From: Deroplatys truncata
Lineage: Eukaryota; Arthropoda; Insecta; Mantodea; Mantidae
Direction: 5' to 3'
NCBI GenBank assembly: GCA_030765065.1
Contig: CM060981.1
Location: 231,267,152 to 231,331,151 of the forward strand
DNA: 64,000 nucleotides
Below, in pieces: positions 58,798 through 64,000 of the stretch. Within the stretch, counting starts at the first letter, position 1. Each line of letters begins with the position of its first letter. The notes under the pieces are model-generated. The model saw only the letters and a list, made by a program, of their open reading frames with translations. It had not been told where the DNA came from and did no database searches. Both the position numbers and the translations under genes were made by a program.

Positions 58798-59423
58798 TGA
58801 AGCAGCATAATATTGTGACAAATTTCCAATGTCACATTCTCTAACAAATGTTCCTCTAGTAAGGCAGTATACTTGCAGCAGCGATCTTTTCGTTGATTAA
58901 CTGAGGAGCCTAAATGGCGATCACATTTTAAATTTTTTGTGCAGTGGTCTACAAAATTGGATATTTTTTCCTTAATTTGATATGTATTTCATCACTGTAG
59001 GCACAATAATTATATTTTAAAAATATTTTTAAGAATTGCACTGCATCTGTCATTTTGTACGTGAAATCTGCACCACTTCACAGAAAGAAGTCCTAATCCC
59101 TGCGCATTTTGGAGTAGAGAAATAAACTTTAGCCCATATTTTAAGGGAAGTTTCACTCTACAAATTGACACTACTATAATATGACAGCTTATGTGTACTC
59201 AAGCCATTTGGTTTCTTTCTTCTCAAGCGTATGCGAGTTTGTTTTCTTCAATTTTTGGTATAAATTGCCCGTTTCCTCATAAACTATTGAGATTAAACTC
59301 AATTTCAGGGCGACAAAAACAATCCCAAATTGCCTTGTGGATCCACTTTGATATTAATAATATGATTGGTTGTTTCTTAAAAAAAATAATTGCAGAGAAA
59401 ATGTTACCCAAAGTATTCTAATT
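58798..59423. other. Unassigned sequence
   Basis: No recognised element; one 76-codon frame (59191-59421) without motif. Confidence 0.3.
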
Positions 59424-60252
59424 AAAAAGCTGACGCGTTACACTCACATGACTTTCTCTACTCTTGTACAAACTATTTTTACAAACGCTTATTCTCCATA
59501 TGCTTCATCTTATTGCTAATTTTCTTGTACATGCAATGGGAATGTGGTAGGCTTTAAGCGATAGTAAAATATTTTAAGAGCTGGTTGGTATGTGGAGTAT
59601 TCCATTCTCTTTGTATGTCAAGGACATAAAAAAAACCAAATAACTAATTCCCATTTAAAAAAAGTATAGGTATTGGAAAATTCAAACAAATAACAAGAAA
59701 TACTTCGGTAATGAATCACTCCAAAAAAATGCACCTATATGACTAATTGTATGTTTTAACGAGTTCTACATTTTTTGTGAACAAAAATATTTTGTCTATC
59801 TCTTAGGGTTTACCGGTTATTCAAAGCCATTCAGAAAGAAGAGGATTTTGGGGTAATTCCCATAAAATTGGGAAACCATAAGTGGTTTTACTTATCATGA
59901 AAATATCTTAAATATATGACATAACCAAAATCGTTAGAGCCATTTGTTGTAACAAATCAAAATTTTTGAAAAATGTTCCATGTAAAGTGTAGTCTGGGGT
60001 GAAGGATTTTCTTGAAAATCTTCGTGTTGCATCTTCGAAAGATACTGAAACTAAATACCAATTTTGGTACTTATCTACTTTTTGTTTTTGAGTTATGTTG
60101 TTCACAGAAATACACGGACCTTTTTCTAAAATTTCTGCTTTTTTTGGATTCAGGGTGCCTCGAAACATGTATTTCCGTTGAAATCTCCGTATTGAATTTT
60201 TGTGTGGAATGCAATACACCCCTACTTACTATACGTAGTAGGGAAAGTAAAA
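59424..60252 (-). mobile_element. HINE-like element, full length
   Basis: From AAAAAGCTGACGCGTTACACTC to CGTAGTAGGGAAAGTAAAAAA. Array shortened to a few CA units (CACAGAAATACACGG). The hairpin stem is weakened by C replacing T (ACGCG-TTACACT-CACAT). Confidence 0.85.
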
Positions 60253-60344
60253 AATCGTCGTATTTTACTTAATATCTCTCTGGATAAAAGTGGATTAGTG
60301 AACTAGGAAAACATTCATCTACATAATTTCAGTTTTCAATTAAT

Positions 60345-60570
60345 GGGTCAAGAAGTTAGCAGCTTTAATATTGATAGGATAGGGCTTCCGATCTCTCCTT
60401 AATTGGGGGGCAATGACCTGGTCGTTCATTATGCTCATCCAAACGTTGACAGCGAAGTGACCTTGGATGTATAGTTCTTTTCGGTAATGTGGGTTGTGGT
60501 CGACGTAATAGCGTTCGTTGTAGTGGTCGATGCTGCGATGACTTCCAAACACACATTCATCTGTTCATAA
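60345..60570 (-). pseudogene. Mariner/Tc-type transposase core fragment
   Basis: The minus-strand frame reads TDECVFGSHRSIDHYNER, then HNPHYRKELYIQ and FAVNVWMSIMNDQVI. TDE carries the first catalytic Asp, and the HP-WxxGI-like VNVWMSI block follows at the usual distance. Neither the N-terminal HTH nor the remaining catalytic residues were found. Confidence 0.7.
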
Positions 60571-60571
60571 T

Positions 60572-60708
60572 ATTTGTCGTAAAAAAAACGAAAGTTGCCA
60601 ACGTCCTTCCTGTCAACCTAAAAAGACCGACAAATTACATATTTGTCGTAAAAGAACGATAGTTGCCAACATCTTCCCTGTCAACCTACAAAGGTTGACA
60701 AATTACAT
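60572..60708. repeat. Tandem duplication of a 69-bp unit
   Basis: 60572-60640 and 60641-60708 both begin ATTTGTCGTAAAA and end GACAAATTACAT, with shared GTTGCCAAC and CCTGTCAACCTA. Each unit has inverted ends (ATTTGTC with GACAAAT), so each could form a hairpin. It adjoins the transposase fragment. Confidence 0.85.
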
Positions 60709-60817
60709 AATATTTCACTTACGATACGTTAAACATTGTTACTGTGTCAGATAATATCTCTTTTATAACATATATTGAACACATGATACTACTTGATTAG
60801 CTATCCATCGCAAACCA

Positions 60818-61331
60818 GGCGAGGTGGCGCCGAGATGAGGTGTGGGCCTTTCATTCTGGTGGTCCAACGTTCGGCTGTCCGCTCTGACGTATTGGTTTAT
60901 CGTGGTTTCCCTGGGTTGGCAGGCGAATGCATGGTTCATCTTCTACCACGACTCTCCTGCCCACCATTTCCTGTACCCATCATCTATTTTGCCATCTGTT
61001 TCGGGTTGTAGGTCCAGGGGACGGTGTTCGGCAGGTTGCCGCTGGACGGTGGCTGTGCGCTCTGTGTAAATTTCATCCTGACATTCCTGTCGGCTGAAAC
61101 CCGTCTCTGAGTACTTTCGGGCGGTAGCTCCTTAGGGGGACATCGGCGTTGGGGGCGTTCAATCTGGAATCATTAGGAGCCCCGTTTGTACTTTTGCCCT
61201 CCGTCATCCGGATCTGGTGTCCTTCTGGTCTCATCCCCTCCCAGAGGTCAGGGTAGAAGTACAAGAGGCCGGCTGGTCTGCATGCGACGCTCTGCCCAGT
61301 TTCGTCGGTATCTTTACTTTCACTTATCCTT
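60818..61331 (+). mobile_element. Long tRNA-related SINE, about 514 bp
   Basis: Head AGGCGAGGTGGCGCCGAG; B box damaged (GGTCCAACGTTCGG). The body matches the 50645 subtype (GGTTTCCCTGGGTTGGCAGGCG, CGGTGTTCGGCAGGTTGCC). A near-perfect duplication TCGCAAACCA (60808-60817) and TCGCAAAACACC (61332) bounds it. Confidence 0.8.
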
Positions 61332-61341
61332 TCGCAAAACA

Positions 61342-61749
61342 CCATACGTCGAGCAGGATCTCCAGGGTACAACCTTTGTGTTGTATGTCGTTTGTACGGA
61401 TGCTACTGCAGGTTGTACTTGCTTATTCTGTTCACTCTCGCAAGATCCAATTGCAATTCATGAGTAACAGTCCCGCAGCTTACATCAGGATGTGCGACAA
61501 TGTCTCTAAGGCATTGGTAACCGCAGGATTCCTCTGACGCACGCGTATTCTTCGCATGAAGCATTTTGTTCTTCCAATAGGAATTTTTGCTAATGACTAT
61601 TAATCTATTATTTTATATTCATACTTACCTATATATCTTGTAATCGGAGTTAAGGAGATTAAATTCTCGATAAATGCCCCGTTTATTCAATGAGCCTGTT
61701 TTAAATACATAAAATACAGGTTCAACAAAACCTAAAATACACTCTTTAA
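61342..61749. other. Unassigned sequence, possibly continuation of the 63.3-kb coding segment
   Basis: If the nested HINE-like copies are removed, the minus-strand sequence just below 61746 would follow the recombinase-like segment. It reads plausibly but not convincingly in one frame (KECILGF then VEP), so no gene is called. Confidence 0.25.
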
Positions 61750-63250
61750 AAAATCTGATGTGTTGCACTTTCTCTACTCTTGTACAAACTATTTTCACAA
61801 ACGCTTATTCTCCATATGCTTCATGTTAATCGAGATAAACGTTTGTAGACTCTATCTTATTACTAATTTTCTTGCAGGTGCAAGGGGAATATGGTAGCCT
61901 TTAAACGATAGTCAAATCTTTTAAGAGCTGGTTGCTATGTGAAGCATTACATTATCTTTGCATGTCCAGGACATAGAAAAACTAATAACGAATTCCCATT
62001 TGAGAAAAAGTATAAGTATTGGGAAATTCAAACAAATAACAAGGAATATCTCGGAAATGGTTCAAAAGACAAAAAAAATCTGTTGTGTTACACTCACGTG
62101 ACTTTCTCTACTCTTGTACAAACTATTTTTACAAACGCTTATTCTCCATCTACTTCATGTTAATCGAGATAAACATTTGCAGACTCTATCTTATTGCTAA
62201 GTTTCTTGTAGATGTAAGGGGAATATATATTTACAAGGGCAATATAGAAATACAGTAGCTTTAAGAATATGCATATCTCTTAATAGCTGGTTGCTAGCTC
62301 CAGCACCACTCTCTTTGTCACAGATTAATACTCTTTGCATATACAAGACAAAAAAATGAATAAGGAATTCCCATTTGAGAAAAGTATCAAAATCGTTAGA
62401 ACCATTTTTGAGAAAATTAAAATTTTCGAAAAATGTTCCATGTAAAGGGTAATCTGGGGTGGGGTGATTTTGTTGAAAACCTTCGTGTCGTATCTCTGGG
62501 AGATACTGAACCTAAATACCAAGTTTGGTGTTTACCCGACTGTTCGTTTCTGAGTTATGCTGTTCACATACAGACACACAGACACACAAACAGAAACACA
62601 CACGCACACACACACGGACATGTTTCCAAAAATGCTTTTTTTGGATTCAGGAGGTCTCAAAACATGTATTTCCGGTGAAATCTCGGTATCGAATTTTTGG
62701 GTGGAATACAATACTTCCCCTACTTACTATACGTAGTAGAGAAAGTAAAAATGTATATGACATTTGTGTGTTTTAACGAGATCTGCATTTTTGTGTACAA
62801 AAATTGTATATCTCTTTCGGTTTAGCAGTTATGCAAAAGCCGTTCACAAAGAGGACTTTGGGGACATACCCAGAAAATTCAAGATATATATTTCATTTGT
62901 CATAAAATATCTTAAACATACGATATTTTAATTAAAATCGTTAAGAGCCATTTTTGAGAAAATCAAAATTTTCTAAAAAAGTTCCATGTAAAGGGTAGTA
63001 TGCGGTAGGGGGATTGTCTTGAAGATCTTCGTATCTCATCTTTGAGAGATGTTGAACCTAAATACTAACTTTGGTATTTATCCGAGTTTTCGTTTTTGAG
63101 TTATGCTGTTCACAGACACACAGGCACACACGCGGACCTTTTTCTAAAAATGGTTTGTTTTATTCAGGGGCCTCAAAACTTCTATTTCCAGTGAAATATC
63201 GGTATCGAGTTTTGGGTGGAAGACTATTACGTAGTAGAAAAAGTAAAAAT
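61750..63250 (-). mobile_element. HINE-like outer copy, inserted in a coding segment
   Basis: It consists of 61750-62073 and 62752-63250. The left part ends CGGAAATGGTTCAAAAGAC, and the right part begins ATGTATATGACATTTGTGTG, adjacent in uninterrupted copies. The 5' end (TAGTAGAAAAAGTAAAAATG) abuts the recombinase-like coding sequence. Confidence 0.9.
62074..62751 (-). mobile_element. HINE-like inner copy with internal deletion
   Basis: From AAAATCTGTTGTG to GTAGAGAAAGTAAAA, about 678 bp. It carries the extra ACAAGGGCAATATAG block shared with 53340-54248. Sequence between CCATTTGAGAAAAGTAT and CAAAATCGTTAGAAC is deleted. Confidence 0.9.
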
Positions 63251-63555
63251 GCTTTAATTTTTGATACTTACTAATATCAATATTATCATTAATCAAAACA
63301 GTTGATCTCACCATGGAACATTCACTCCAAAGACTCGAAGACGTAATACTTTTCGACTTCTCATAAAAATACGCCAACAAGGAATCTTCATTTACGTCTG
63401 CTTCATTACCCACACACCAGTCCTGAATTTCGTATACATCTTGGACTGCTTTTAACATTTTTCCTGATGAACCGTGAAAATCGCCTTCTTCGGTCATTTT
63501 TACTTTAAATTCACATATGAAATTAGCATCCAAAATTGCAGAATATAAAAACAAA
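63251..63555 (-). CDS. Partial coding segment resembling a Crypton-like tyrosine recombinase N-terminus
   Basis: The minus-strand frame begins about 63554. Its informative part reads YEIQDWCVGNEADVNEDSLL, AYFYEKSKSITSSSLWSECS, MVRSTVLINDNIDISKYQKL. This wording (Y-x-x-F/W-x-W..., L-AYF-EL-K..STLWS-YSM-R-L....I-I--Y-KL) is that of the SAM-like N-terminal domain of Crypton-like tyrosine recombinases common in insect genomes. The catalytic domain is not present. The frame runs into the 5' end of a HINE-like copy after KLKHF, so it is interrupted. It may be an exon or an element remnant; the start codon is not determinable. Confidence 0.5.
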
Positions 63556-64000
63556 GTTTGTTGATTTATCGTGCCTTTATTTTTCCAGAGCCCACAATAC
63601 TCCTTCTCTAAACATATCGTTTCCGCAATAAATAAATTTAATTAAATATACTAAATACACAACATATACTAAAATAATCTTAACATAGATAAAATATTGT
63701 AGACAACACGTTACAAATTATGTTTAGTAACTCCCATCGGCCGTGTTCTAACTTGAGCCTCTCGTTACTAAACCTCGACTTTTGTAAATAGTCCTAAATA
63801 ACTATTCCACTATTCCTATAAATATTTTTTGCCACTCAACAAAGAACTGTAGAAAACAGCACTTGAATTTGGTGGATGTCATACAAGATACTGATTTAAT
63901 CCATAATCTCTTGGGGGCTTTTCTTTTTTTACCTAATTCGATCTTCTCTGTATCAACTGTCAATATTTCTTCTAGAATTAATTCTTATTCCTTTCCTGTC
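63556..64000. other. AT-rich sequence with a coding-like minus-strand stretch at the window edge
   Basis: Around 63830-63990 the minus strand reads LILEEILTVDTEKIELGKKR followed by KAPKRLWIKSV, charged and protein-like, open to the window edge region. It could be an upstream exon of the recombinase-like segment or part of another transposon. Not assigned. Confidence 0.25.

Overview
This window looks like repeat-packed intergenic or intronic DNA from a large animal genome, most probably an insect. The evidence is many Tc1/mariner-type transposase remnants, several with the helix-turn-helix N-terminus (DUF4817 type) common in insect elements. There are also tRNA-headed SINEs of about 290-515 bp, LINE reverse-transcriptase relics, and a solo LTR whose initiator (TCAGTT, about 32 bp after the TATA box) is of the arthropod kind. 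I see no bacterial gene organisation, no intact host gene and no functional tRNA, rRNA or CRISPR.

The dominant component, roughly a quarter of the window, is one short interspersed family present as about 28 full or partial copies. In its inferred orientation an intact copy (about 820-910 bp) starts in a T-run followed by ACTTTCTCTAC and a 20-bp imperfect palindrome. About 150 bp in it carries a (TG)n/(GTCTG) microsatellite. It ends with the inverted partner GTAGAGAAAGT, a small hairpin (ATGTG, 7-nt loop, CACAT) and CAGA before another T-run. Asymmetric terminal inverted repeats, a 3' hairpin, an internal microsatellite and T-run insertion resemble the helentron-associated elements (HINE, DINE-1 type), so I call it HINE-like. 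At least seven copies are inserted inside other copies at A/T runs, one nest being three deep (47.6-50.2 kb). Copies of the older-looking subfamily B host copies of subfamily A; I did not find the reverse.

Layout. 0-8.2 kb: nested HINE-like copies with two SINEs. 8.3-10 kb: SINEs. 10-11.7 kb: HINE-like copies back to back. 12.3-13.3 kb: a deleted mariner-type element. 14.2-18.5 kb: SINEs, a trinucleotide array, and a mariner-type element split by a 5'-truncated LINE. 19-21.4 kb: HINE-like copies with a SINE. 21.7-22.2 kb: solo LTR. 22.4-25.6 kb: nested HINE-like copies and SINEs. 25.9-27.1 kb: hAT relic. 29.2-31.8 kb: two mariner-type deletion derivatives and a SINE. 32.9-34.1 kb: a Tc1 (DD34E) element with clear ends and a broken transposase. 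35.1-36.0 kb: an unidentified inverted-repeat element. 36.9-39.1 kb: HINE-like copies. 39.2-41.5 kb: a second hAT relic carrying a mariner-type element and a SINE. 42.0 and 56.6 kb: two copies of one foldback MITE. 44.9-50.2 kb: HINE-like copies and an LTR-like repeat. 50.6-52.8 kb: SINE cluster. 52.9-56 kb: LINE fragments and HINE-like copies. 57.4-61.3 kb: LTR-like repeat, SINEs, transposase fragment. 61.7-63.3 kb: nested HINE-like copies that interrupt a coding segment resembling a Crypton-like tyrosine recombinase (63.25-63.55 kb), the most gene-like reading frame here.

All recognised genes are mobile-element remnants and do not form a pathway. What can be read is a relative insertion history: hAT and mariner-type hosts first, then HINE-like subfamily B, then subfamily A, with SINEs inserting late into several of these.
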